Assembly: GCA_019155185.1 (NCBI GenBank)
Contig: CM032804.1
Span: forward strand, 14,789,822 to 14,853,821
Source of the DNA: Beaufortia kweichowensis
Taxonomy: Eukaryota > Chordata > Actinopteri > Cypriniformes > Gastromyzontidae
Direction: 5' to 3'
Length of the DNA stretch: 64,000 nucleotides
Part shown: one piece after another, positions 1 through 36,600 of the stretch
Layout: each line of letters opens with the position of its first letter
Position numbering within the stretch: position 1 is the stretch's first letter
Translations under genes and position numbers: made by a program
Notes under the pieces: model-generated
What the model saw: the letters and a program-made list of their open reading frames with translations, nothing else
Databases searched by the model: none
What the model was told of the DNA's origin: nothing

Positions 1-1210
1 GTTAAAGCTACTATTCACTAATAAAACATCATTCTTTTTTTAGCAAAGACTCTTACGTTTATATATTGATTTTATACCCACAGCGATTTACAGTGCATTT
101 AAGAACACATTTGCATGTTTATTGGTATGTGCCGTCCTTCAGATTCAATCCCCTGACCTCGGCATTACAAGCACTCCGGCACACTTGGCTTCGGTTCAGA
201 CCTGAAGGTGATGGCAGCTGAACAGAATGATTGTGCAAAAGCTGTTTTTTGACAGTCTACCAAATACTGACAAATACGTGCCAAAATTGGCATCAAAGCG
301 GTTTCTGATTTCAGCCATACAAAGTACAGATTAAAACTAATCATGGGATCTTGCCAAGCTTTGTTTGCAATGAATCTTTGAAAGAGATAAATTTTGTTGT
401 TAAAACTACACTCTGTAAATTTTTCAACGTTTCTAAAGAAAATAAATTTATTTAAAGTATTTTCTTTACATGATGTCAAATTATGTGACTGCTTAAATTA
501 TAAATCATTATTACAATCTTATCATTGGGAAATAAGTTAAGATAAGGAGACAGTTTTCAACAGATGTTTATGTATTTGTTTCTTTTAACAAAAAAAAGAT
601 TGCAGACATTTAAATGTAAATATACTATTTATCCACAAGCACTGGGTCTCAGTATGCCAACATATGAATAAATCAGTGCTTATTACAGTCAAAATTTGTA
701 GTAAAACTCAATAATTTCTCTTGTGTTTTCAGTGTAACTGTAACCGCTTGAACAGTCTTTTATGGTCTATTATGATATTATACAATGTTTTTCCTCTGTA
801 TCTTTGTATTTACATAAATTGTTATTTATATTCCGTTTTATTGACGCTTACATATTAACTTATTTTGCTTGTATATTAACGATTTTATTCATTTTATATT
901 AGTAAATGATAGCTTGGAGCATGTATATGTTTGGCCCATTTCAGGGTTTTGTGTGGCAATATCCTGTCTTTTCAAACTTTAAATAAAACTAACTAACTAA
1001 CTTATGAATTTCAGACTGTAGTCGATCAGTTTACATCACTTAAGTACATAATTTTCAGCCAGATTAAACTCCACTCCACAGATAAAACCACACTTACTGT
1101 CAACAATCAAAAGTCTGGCTACGTCTAACTACAACATGAATGATGTTTCTTCAATACTGTATATTAAGATACTTAAGAGGAGCTCTTTATATGAGAGCTG
1201 CTATACTCAC
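1..1210 (-). other. pitpnc1: pitpnc1 intron 2 (partial)
   Basis: AT-rich sequence downstream of exon 2 in the direction of transcription. I looked for the next PITP exon (KLPSWARAVVPKIFYVTEKAW) and did not see it, so it lies outside the window. Around 975-1,000 an A-rich stretch with AACT repeats looks like the tail of a degraded retroelement. Nothing else is supportable. Confidence 0.7.
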
Positions 1211-27793
<26,583 letters not shown>

Positions 27794-28450
27794 TGTCCTC
27801 TCCGTATGATTCCCACAGCAGATCAAGTACCAGTGATCATCTAAATGAATTCAGCCATTCGCTGATGGATGCAATCACGAGTTGTCATAAGAAATGAAGA
27901 AAGATTCAGTCCGTTTGTATAAAAACACTCTTGCACTCGTGATCACGGGCGGAAAGACGCGCGGCTTGTGTTGTTACAATGAATCCACTCTCGGAATTTC
28001 TCGACACCGGTTCGTTTTTACGCACAAGGAAACGCGTCAGAAACGCATCAGAAATCCAGCCGCAGCGTCCCAGTGCTTTCAATTGTAAAACTTTGAAATG
28101 AATCGGACGTGTGCTCTTTTTGTCTTTATCCTAAAGCCCCGCGCACCTGTCCCGTCCGGCTCCACGTATATGTATGGCAATGATTTAGGTAGATTTTAAA
28201 GTAAACGCGACGCACGTGGAGTCAGTGGCATTGTTTTACTCCTCTATTGGGTTGAGAGATAATGTCCAGCTGCCATTTATTTCGCTGCACTGACGCGGGA
28301 TGGTAAGTTTGTGAGGAGAAAGACACGCTGTGGCGGTGCGGCGCAAGGCATCAGTGTTTTCATCGTGCAGTAACGTGTGCAACCGATTGGTGGCACTATT
28401 ATAACACAACAATGACCGCTAGCTAAAGATATACAGTAGCTTTTGTTGTG
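27794..28450 (-). promoter_or_regulatory. pitpnc1: pitpnc1 5' UTR and promoter region
   Basis: Sequence upstream of the pitpnc1 ATG is markedly richer in CpG than the flanking intron, especially 27,940-28,060 and 28,130-28,340. It is the only candidate for the first-exon leader and promoter. I see no convincing TATA box on the minus strand, which fits a CpG-type promoter with dispersed starts. The exact start site cannot be read from sequence. Confidence 0.6.
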
Positions 28451-28496
28451 AAAAATGTAAGTAATTTCCTTTTGTATGTGTCATCAATAGTATGTA

Positions 28497-28770
28497 CAGT
28501 ATCAGTCAAAAGTTTGGAAACACTCATCAAATTGTAGACTCATCAAAACCATGAAATATCTCTGTGGGATATAACTGTGGGAATTATGTTGTGACTAAAA
28601 CATCCAAAATAAATGAACACAATTTGGCATTTTATCTTTCAGCTTCTTAAGGTCTTAACCTGAGAAGCTTTTTAAACAGCACTGAAGGAATTTCTATTTA
28701 TGCTGAACTCTTACTGAATGCTTTTTATTTATTATTTGGTTCAAGTAATCCATTTTAAAAATACAATTTT
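28497..28770 (+). mobile_element. Degraded Tc1/mariner-like remnant between the two promoters
   Basis: The block starts near 'CAGTCAAAAGTTTGGAAACAC', resembling ends of Tc1-like repeats common in teleosts, and continues with 'GTGACTAAAACATCCAAAATAA'-type sequence. A related piece is seen at about 53,810-53,870 in helz intron 22. No transposase frame survives. Family assignment is from memory of teleost repeats; boundaries are approximate. Confidence 0.5.
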
Positions 28771-29040
28771 TGTTTTTTTAATAAAGAAATTAACATGTTG
28801 GCACAATATATTTTTGTCTACAAAAGTAATTTTAAACATTCAGATTAAAAGATTTTTAAGATCATGAGAAACATTTTTGTCAAATGAGTCTTTTGTATTA
28901 ATTTTGTATCAATATCTATTGTGATATTGATTTTTTTTTTTTTAAATTATGCAAAAGGTCCTCACAGCGATTATTAGCAACAATTAAATAAATAAATTTA
29001 ATTTATTTAATTTCTCACTCAATTTCTGACAGACATGGCA
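28771..29040. other. AT-rich spacer upstream of helz
   Basis: AT-rich sequence with a T12 run near 28,931 and TAAAT repeats at about 28,984-29,012. No gene or motif is seen. It separates the transposon remnant from the CpG-rich helz start region. Confidence 0.6.
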
Positions 29041-29129
29041 AAAAACCTCTCAGCACAAAAGACTCATGCGGTACGTGTGCTCTGCTGGTGGCAGGAAGCA
29101 GTGCGCAGAAATATTCCACCCATAATGCA

Positions 29130-29179
29130 TCGCTGCAGGCTGACAAGTGGATCCAAGATGGCGTAGAAAGTAAAGCTAG
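29130..29179 (+). other. helz: helz non-coding exon 1 (5' UTR)
   Basis: A good donor, CTAG|GTAAGT, follows 29,179 inside the CpG island. The coding exon starting at 33,430 has an acceptor just upstream of the initiator, so a non-coding first exon is needed. The 5' end is a guess from the YY1-like motif. The exon contains a minimal upstream ORF (see 29,158-29,166). Confidence 0.55.
29158..29166 (+). promoter_or_regulatory. Two-codon upstream ORF in helz leader (ATG GCG TAG)
   Basis: The ATG embedded in the YY1-like AAGATGGCG motif is followed after one codon by TAG. If transcription starts upstream of it, this is a minimal uORF that could reduce initiation at the main ATG. Start context is 'CCAAGATGG' (A at -3 is absent; G at +4 present). 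Confidence 0.45.
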
Positions 29180-30384
29180 GTAAGTGCAGACTTCGTCCAA
29201 CACCTTCCTGTCGTGCGTCTCTCACGCGCCTCGGCTCTCTCTGCCCTCGATCCCTCCGTCGACATGCCGCTGTCAGCTCGTGTATTACGCCCATGTGAGG
29301 TCGAATAATCGCTGTGCTGTTCTGCACGGTTAATGTGATGATGATAAGGCCCGTCCGCAGTTGCGCTACACAGACTAGCAGCTAAACGTCTGCGCGAAAA
29401 ACTGCGATATTTACGTCTCATCGGTGCTATTCATCACCCACACACGGGCAGACCCTTCAGCCGAGGGTGTAAAGAGCTGATATCTGATGCAAATTTTGCG
29501 TTTATGTCGCAGAATAATGCGAATGTGTGTGTCCGGGGGCGGCTGCCACTCAAGGCCATGAGAGCAGCGATCATGGCAGACCTTATCGATATATTAATAA
29601 TTATTCCCGATTGTTATTAATTCTAATTAACGATGATGAGCCGCATCTGATTAAAACATCGCCTAACCCCGGACGCTTGGGCTGATATCGTGTGTATTTG
29701 TGTAGTTGTGACTGCACGCAGTTTTTGTTCTTGATGGACATTGGCTCTGTCTCAAACCCTAGTGAGCAGTCTTCATAGACACCGTTCTTTTGCTGCCTAC
29801 ATGCGTTTTCAACGTTTAAATCGCACGTTTAAAACGATCAGATTTCGGATTTTATTCCAATACGTGAGTCAAATATTCAGCGCGCCCCAGTGATGTCCAG
29901 TGATGCTGTCTAGGTAGGCGGCTGGATAGGGTTTGAGACGTGGCCACACACTCTCATACTCAGGCGGGACATCTATTATTAACTGACCCGTAATCCAAAT
30001 ATAGGGTGTTTATATATTTTACTAAGGCTCTGTTGCCTTGTTTGGTGTGCTGGATGTTAATTAGACATCCGTTTGTTAAAATGATGTGCGATAATGTGGC
30101 ATCTGTTAGTCTGATGCTGATGTGTGTGTAGATGAGAGACCGTGTCTGTTTCAGGAATATTAAACATACAAATGTCAGTGGTTTTTATTTTCTTCTGTTT
30201 GGCTTTTATTGACTGTTAGCTGTTCTTAATGACCAGTATCATGGGAAAAAATCATTTGAAAAAAAATCACTTGAGGAATGAAAACTTCTTTAAGAAGAGA
30301 TCATGTTTCCTTTTTCGGTTTTACACTACAGCAATTATATGCAAATCTCAACCATTCTTACCATTAAAAAGGTTTTTCACTGTA

Positions 30385-30712
30385 CTGACAGCTGAACTGG
30401 CAATATTTAGTGAGGTCTCTCTTAAAAAATTTAAAAAGCATTTTTATGTTCAAAGCATGATTTTTCATAGTCGGGTAAAGGGCTGTTTTCAGAATTGTAA
30501 CATCCTTAACGGTCCATATTTCTCATAAATGAACACAAGAAAACAAACTGTTTTATGTACTCTTTAAAGAGTCATCTCTTCTCTGTTTGATGGATATTGT
30601 TGTTTCTGGTTTGTGCATTTTAATTCACGGAAATCTTTTCCATTTTTGAAAATTGATAACTTGTGCATAAACACTTTTTTTTATGTCTGGACTCTATCAA
30701 CAGGGCTTTAGT
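30385..30712 (-). repeat. Interspersed repeat family R1, copy 1 (minus)
   Basis: The reverse complement aligns with the copies at 32.0 and 51.8 kb. Shared blocks are CCCTGTT..GAGTCCAGACAT, AACAAACCAGAAGAATT-like sequence, GAGAAGAGATGACTCTT, and ACAATTCTGAAAACAGC. I do not recognise a named family and see no coding frame. Confidence 0.75.
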
Positions 30713-30819
30713 AAAATATAAACGGGTAGTTTGATATATTGGATAATAAATACTTTCTGTGAGAATTCATAGTTTTGACTGAATGCCACATTGACATGAA
30801 CACCCATTGTTTCATTACC

Positions 30820-31002
30820 GCCGTGGTGTAGTGATGTTAATATGCTTAGATCAGTTGGTAAGAGCATGGCATAAGCAATGCCAAGGTCATGGGATCGATC
30901 CCGGGTATTGCACAAATTCATTAAACGAAATTAATGTGTAGTGTAGTGTAATGAAATGTAAGTCGCTTTGGATGAATGCATCTACCAAATGCATAAATGT
31001 AA
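30820..31002 (+). mobile_element. tRNA-derived SINE, helz intron 1
   Basis: A-box-like TAGATCAGTTGGTAAGAGC (about 30,847-30,865) and B-box-like GGGATCGATCCCGG (about 30,891-30,904) at tRNA spacing, followed by the tail AAGTCGCTTTGGATGAATGC, a common teleost SINE 3' module. Not a functional tRNA: no acceptor stem or continuous cloverleaf. Confidence 0.8.
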
Positions 31003-31985
31003 TATCATGCTGCTGGATGACATTTAGGTTGTCCTCCTAAATTCCTCATAGCATGTCCAATGATGTATTAGTAACTCAACAAATCTAAGTTTAATTGAGA
31101 ATGAGTATTGGTGTTTGATCAAACAACTAGATTGAGTCAGAGACGTTACACAGTTTGGATATTTCACAGTGGGTTGGATATTGTTGTAGTTGCTTGGAAT
31201 AGGAGTTTTGGAGTGCTCCGTCTCTGCCTTTTCCCAAAAATGTGGAAAGTGTTCACAGCGCCTCGGCTAACTCAGCCCAGCTGGATATTCCAGCTGTGAC
31301 CTAATTGTAATAGAGAGGGAAATATGACTCCACAATAGAGCAGTATCTGCACAACCAGTGTCACTGCTATAATGTTTTTATTTAAATAATGCTCAGCATT
31401 TCAAAGTTTCTGTTTCTTCAGATATAGATTATATCAAATAAGTTTGATTTGTGCATGCATATGGCTTTAGTTGTTTTTTTGCTTGCTTTGAATAATCATA
31501 ACTGTTTGGGGGTTTAGATCAGTTCCCTACAAAAATAAGATGTATTTTGTAATAACTGTATTAGCGTTCACATCAGCAGACAATAACATTTTGTTTAATC
31601 TGGATTTTAATTAGGTGTCTGTCAGTACGTTTACATGGACAGCAATATTCTGATACTAACATAATTAAGACAATACTCTGATTAAGAATCTACCATGTAA
31701 ACTGAGCTTTTTGATTACCTTAATCCAACTAAAGTCATACTTGAAGTAAACACAAATTGAATTAAGACATATGGAGTACTTCTGTTTTAGTCGCATTGTT
31801 GAAGTGTGGTATAGACATGCACACAACTTAATCATATTTTTAAAGATGATTAATCATATTTTATTATTAATCATAATATTGTCTTATATTCAGAATAAGG
31901 TAAATAATTAGATTGCTGTTTTAGAGCAATTCCAGCATTATTATTATTACCAATATATTGAACCATCTGTTTATATTTTCGTTAA

Positions 31986-32395
31986 CCCCTGTTAAAAGAG
32001 TCCAGACATAAAAAAAAATCAGTCAAATATTTTAAAATATTAGTTATGGACAAAAAAGAAGAGACAGCATACTTTGTAGGATTTCTCTGAATAAAACACA
32101 CAAACCAGAAGAATTAATATCCAACAAATGGAGAAGAGATGACTCTTGTAAGAAAGTGAGATAATTGTTTTATTTTTATTTTCTTGTGCCCATTGATAAG
32201 TAATATAGGCTGTTTTGAACGTGACAATTCTGAAAACAGCACTTTACCTGACTATAAAAAGTAATGTTATTAGTGCTTTAAACTTTGAGAGAGACCTCAC
32301 ATGAGTATATAAACCAGCAAATCAGTATGATGATAACTTTTGGTAAAAACTTGCTCATGGGAAGATTGACATTTGCATGAAATTGCCCTTTATCA
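31986..32395 (+). repeat. Interspersed repeat family R1, copy 2 (plus)
   Basis: Begins CCCTGTTAAAAGAGTCCAGAC, contains ACTTTGTAGGATTTCTCTGA and GACAATTCTGAAAACAGCAC, ends near TTGACATTTGCATGAAATT. Longest helz intron 1 copy, in opposite orientation to copy 1 at 1.3 kb distance. Confidence 0.78.
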
Positions 32396-32731
32396 TTTAT
32401 AAGCTGGAAAAAGATGGCTGAAAGAGATCCCAACAACAATATCATTCCTGTACGGGTGTGGTGTGGACTGCACTATTTATCATTTTAGTTATCAACTGGA
32501 CTTAAGCCACGACGTGTATATTTATGATCAAACATGATAATGAATAATATTGTCTGTTGGATAACAAATGAAATGTCAAGGTGATCTTAAAAATGATCTT
32601 AATGCTGGTTTGTTAAGTCTGTGCAAAAATGGCACAGAAATGTGAACAGCTTTAGCATCATTTGTATGTATGTAGATTACCATTTGTGTTGAAGGTTTAT
32701 GTAATGCAGTAACATCCAGATGCTTTCATAG

Positions 32732-32953
32732 TAGGGCTGCAAGATATATTTCGAAATTATTGAAATATCGCAAATGTGCATATCGCAATGGTTTGCAATA
32801 AATAAGTGCTTTAACTTTAAGAAAAAATAATGTATGGTCAAAGTTTTAGGTCAAAACGGATAATCTGGCACATGGGTGTTAGTTGCAATGCAATATCGCA
32901 TTGTTTAGCATGCTATTGCATATCATATTTTTTTACTATATCGTGCAGCCCTG
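32732..32953. mobile_element. Non-autonomous hAT element, 222 bp, perfect 8-bp TSD, in helz intron 1
   Basis: Ends TAGGGCTGCAAGATAT and ATATCGTGCAGCCCTG are inverted. Flanked by perfect TTTCATAG repeats (32,724-32,731 and 32,954-32,961). Interior has repeated ATATCGCA motifs near both ends. Looks like a shorter relative of the 24.7-kb element. Confidence 0.9.
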
Positions 32954-33447
32954 TTTCATAGCCACCAAAAAAATGAAAATCAGCATATTTATATCTTTAT
33001 GCGTGTTACTAGACATATTGTGAGTAATTTACCCACAATTTAACAGGATTGTTTTGACCTCAATCTTTAGTAAGTGTCCGTTTGTTCTTGTGATATGATG
33101 TGCTACTGGTTCAGATCTGCCTTCATTCTGATATGCAAACCCATTTGGTATCCAATCAACAACCAATGTATAAAAATGGATACAGACAAGTCCAGCTGCT
33201 CTGCTTTCATTTTTGTAAATACGATTTTTCACTTCAAAATAAGTTACAATACAGAAGTAAATTGCGTCACAACTTCCTTTTCAAGCTGGCTTAACCATGT
33301 GTTAAATATCCAAATACTTTTTGTGGACCCATGTAACGGTGCAAAACAAAACTCCCAACACTATCCAGGAACAAAGAAAACACTTTACAGATGTTTGTGG
33401 CGTGTAACCCTCTATATGTTCTTTGACAGAAACTCTGTCCCAGAGTC

Positions 33448-33636
33448 ATGGAGGACAGGAGGCCACAGAAGTCATGTGACGAGGCCATCGGATCATTAGT
33501 GAGGCAGGAGTATGAGGCAGCAGTGGCCCACAGCACAGAGGCCCTGCTGGCCATCGGGCCCCGGACCCTAACCCCCAGCACGGCCCTCCTTCGCAAGCGG
33601 GCATTGCTCTACAGAATAGCAGCTCGACTGCAGCTG
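33448..33636 (+). CDS. helz: helz coding exon (exon 2), residues 1-63
   Basis: The exon begins at 33,430 after acceptor TTTGACAG and includes 18 bp of leader. The ATG at 33,448 opens MEDRRPQKSCDEAIG. YEAAVAHSTEALLAI and LLYRIAARLQL have the helix-pair spacing of TPR-like repeats. Donor CTG|GTGAGA, phase 0. Confidence 0.95.
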
Positions 33637-36600
33637 GTGAGACATCTGTGTGTCTCTGTCACACTTCATGCTGCTTTCTGTGATTTTATTTGTTTGTAGA
33701 GCTTTTATAGTGTTGGGTTTGGCTTCTGTATTATGACAACATCTTTACAAGAGAATGTAAAACACGCTAACATTTAAACCGTTTGCAATATTGATTTTGT
33801 ACTTGATTTGATTCTACAGAAGGACTACGATCAGGCAGATGAAGACTGCAATCATGGTAAGACAATTAAATATTTCTTCATTTACGCACAATATTTCAGA
33901 TCTGTTTCAATTTATCATTTTAAAAGACTGTATAGAAATGTTTTGATATTAATTCATTCTTATTCAGAGAGTTATAACAACTGGATAAATCATGAACATT
34001 TATTGCTGGAATATTGAAACATCCTCTAGTAAACTCTGGGTTAAATTTTACTGGGTCTGTTTTGATGTCAAATCACACAGAAAAAACACAAGTTAAGTGT
34101 GAACACAATATTACATCAGAAACGGTCTAAACGTGCACCCATCATATCAAAAAATGAGTATTGATGGTATTGGCCAGCTTTTTTTGTATTGGTACATTCT
34201 TAACCTTATTTGATGAAATGCTCTCATGCAGAACCTTTCACCTAGATCACTAGATAGAACAGGATTTTGGGTTGTGCTGGTTTGATCAGTGGGTGTGTTT
34301 GTGTGTGTTTGGTGTAGTGTTTGCTGAAGATCTGGGGACAGGAGAAGGCAGTTTCAGGGCGGGACTTCAGAACCTGCTGCTGGACGGAAGCTTACAGGAA
34401 GTGTGCAGTGTTCTCTCTAAAGCGCTCTATGGAGAACCGCTGGTAAATCTACCCGACCTTCAAGTCTGATTTATTGCACTGATGTTTGCCCTGAGCACAT
34501 CGTGATGTATTTCACAGTTGATGTGTATCACGTTTGTAAAACGTGTTGTTTTTCCTGCCGTCTTTAGTTTTTAACATTTGTTTTTTGGACACTTTTCTAA
34601 ATTTTCATGTAGTAACTTTACAATGACTAAAGTTACTATTGCAATCACTTCTCCAGTTGTGCTGCAAACCTATATTTGCCTTGTCAGTGCAACTAAAATA
34701 ACTTCAACTAGTTCAAGCTAAACCAAAGTTTAACTACAAAACTATAAAAGTTTAATGCAAAGAATTGAAGCCCAGATGTAAAGCTTGCAGTTGTGTTGTC
34801 AACTTCACAAATTCAAGAAATAAGCTCTAAGCTTTAGATCATGCTTTCAACTTTTTACTTTTAAATTGCTTGACAACGTTTGCTTATCCTAGAATGGCAT
34901 CATGACTAAAGACATGTCACGACTGAAGAGGCTGCTCTCAGAAATAGAGGTCAGTTTGTGTTTCTATGATGTGTGTGGCTCTTGACTTCAGCAGATGTAC
35001 AAATCTATAGTTCTGATCACTGCTTTTGTACATGGCTAAGAGACACGTTCTAGATTTGTGTTTGTGTGTGTGTTTGCATGTGAATCACAGGGTTTTTCTC
35101 AAACACAGGCTGTGAGAAGTAAAATGGCTTCAGAGTTGACTGAAGAGATTGAGGAGGGTAAGTTCCTCTTGGGTTTCACAATACATGCAGGCTCTGATTT
35201 CCTCTGTGATATTTTAGCTCGGCTCTTTGTGCTGATGTGCCATCTCTCTTTCTTTGCGTGGTGTTTCTCCGGTCAGATGTTCAGGAGGGCTGGCGGTTTC
35301 GTCCTCCTCCTAGAGGAGTCACCAGCAGTGAGGAGTACACGCTGTGTAAGAGGTACACAACTGACTGACAAAACATTAACCATGCTTTGCTTATGTGAAG
35401 TATGTTGTGGTTTACAGCTAATCACTATGGCATTTTTTACCAATCTTTGCATGAAACATAGATATAGCCCCTTTTTACCTAAATTGTTGCTATAAGGGAG
35501 TTTATCCAAAAAAGAAAAATCTCTATTTAGCCATCCTCATGCCATCCCAGATGTTCTTTTTACACAACAGAAGTAAAAAAAGAATATCGGTCACTTTATG
35601 TATTTATGCATGTTTATTTACAGTGATACCAACTAACATTTCTGTACATTTATACCCAACATGTTAAGGCTCCAACAAGCACATATGTCATATTTGGCAT
35701 TGTTAAAGTAATCCGAACAACTTAAACTGAAATCAAAAGAAATGTATAATAAATCTAAAAATCATAAACGAAACATATTAATTCATCATTGAAACATGGC
35801 GGCACATCAATACTTTCAAAAATCTGTGTTCCATGCATTTGAATTGTTAATATGTGTTTGTTTTTCTTTCGGTTTCGCTAAATAACTTAAAATATTGATC
35901 AGTTTTTATACACTCTTATTGGAAACTACTAGAGAATGTGCTGAAGGTCTGCCAAACGTGTAAAATGTCAATGTCAGTATTTTCAGCTGAAGAAATGAAG
36001 TCATCCAATTTACTGACCCTTATGCCATCCCATGTGTATGAGAGAATTTTTCAGTTTCTAATAAATTGTCGGTTTCTACAAGAGCATAAAAGCAGTAATT
36101 CCTTCAGTTCATGTTTCATTATGAGGTCTAATTACATAAATGTAATTTATTCTGATTTGCTAGTACCTCACAGGTTTCTAGAGCGTTGTCTTGGAGCGTG
36201 CAGATCTTTGAATTGCATGGAGTGACTTTTGTGTAATGCAGATGTTGTGTTGATGCGTTCAGGTTTTTGGAGCAGGGTTTGTGTCGGTACGGGGCTCAGT
36301 GCACATCGGCTCACTCGCAGGAGGAGCTGACGGAGTGGCAGCGGCGTTACGCCTCTCGACTCATCCGTCTCAAACAACAGCAGGATGGGAAACATTTCAC
36401 AGAGAACTACATGGAGGCGCTCATCGAGAAATGGATCAACTCCCTCACGCCCGAGAGAGTGGTACAGTCCTCTTTAAACCCTCACCCCTCACTAAACTGC
36501 CGCTTTGATTTACTCTAGTAATCTGCAAGCAATATAGTATTTTCATAGATGTAATATTAGCAATTTTATATTGTGACACTGAACGCTTTATTAGTTTAGC

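Larger units (their letters stand above)
29050..29480 (+). promoter_or_regulatory. helz: helz CpG-rich promoter and start region
   Basis: CpG density rises sharply here relative to the flanks. A ZNF143-like motif CCCATAATGCA lies at 29,119-29,129, and a YY1-like motif CCAAGATGGCG at 29,153-29,163, about 15 bp before the exon 1 donor. YY1 motifs in this orientation typically sit just downstream of the start in TATA-less vertebrate promoters, which suggests initiation around 29,120-29,145. No TATA box is apparent. The motif calls are visual matches, so the start site is an inference. Confidence 0.6.
29180..33429 (+). other. helz: helz intron 1 (4.2 kb)
   Basis: The first 500 bp stay CpG-rich as part of the start region. 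It then contains repeat family R1 in minus orientation (30.4-30.7 kb), a SINE (30.8-31.0 kb), R1 in plus orientation (32.0-32.4 kb) and a small hAT element (32.73-32.95 kb). No coding exon is seen. Confidence 0.85.

Noticed and set aside
165..479. 104-codon minus-strand frame near the left edge as the next pitpnc1 exon
   Set aside because: Its translation shows none of the expected KLPSWAR..KIFYVTEKAW segment and no fitting splice sites.
30847..30915. tRNA gene at 30.85 kb
   Set aside because: A and B boxes are present but the stems do not pair and the SINE tail follows; it is a tRNA-derived SINE.
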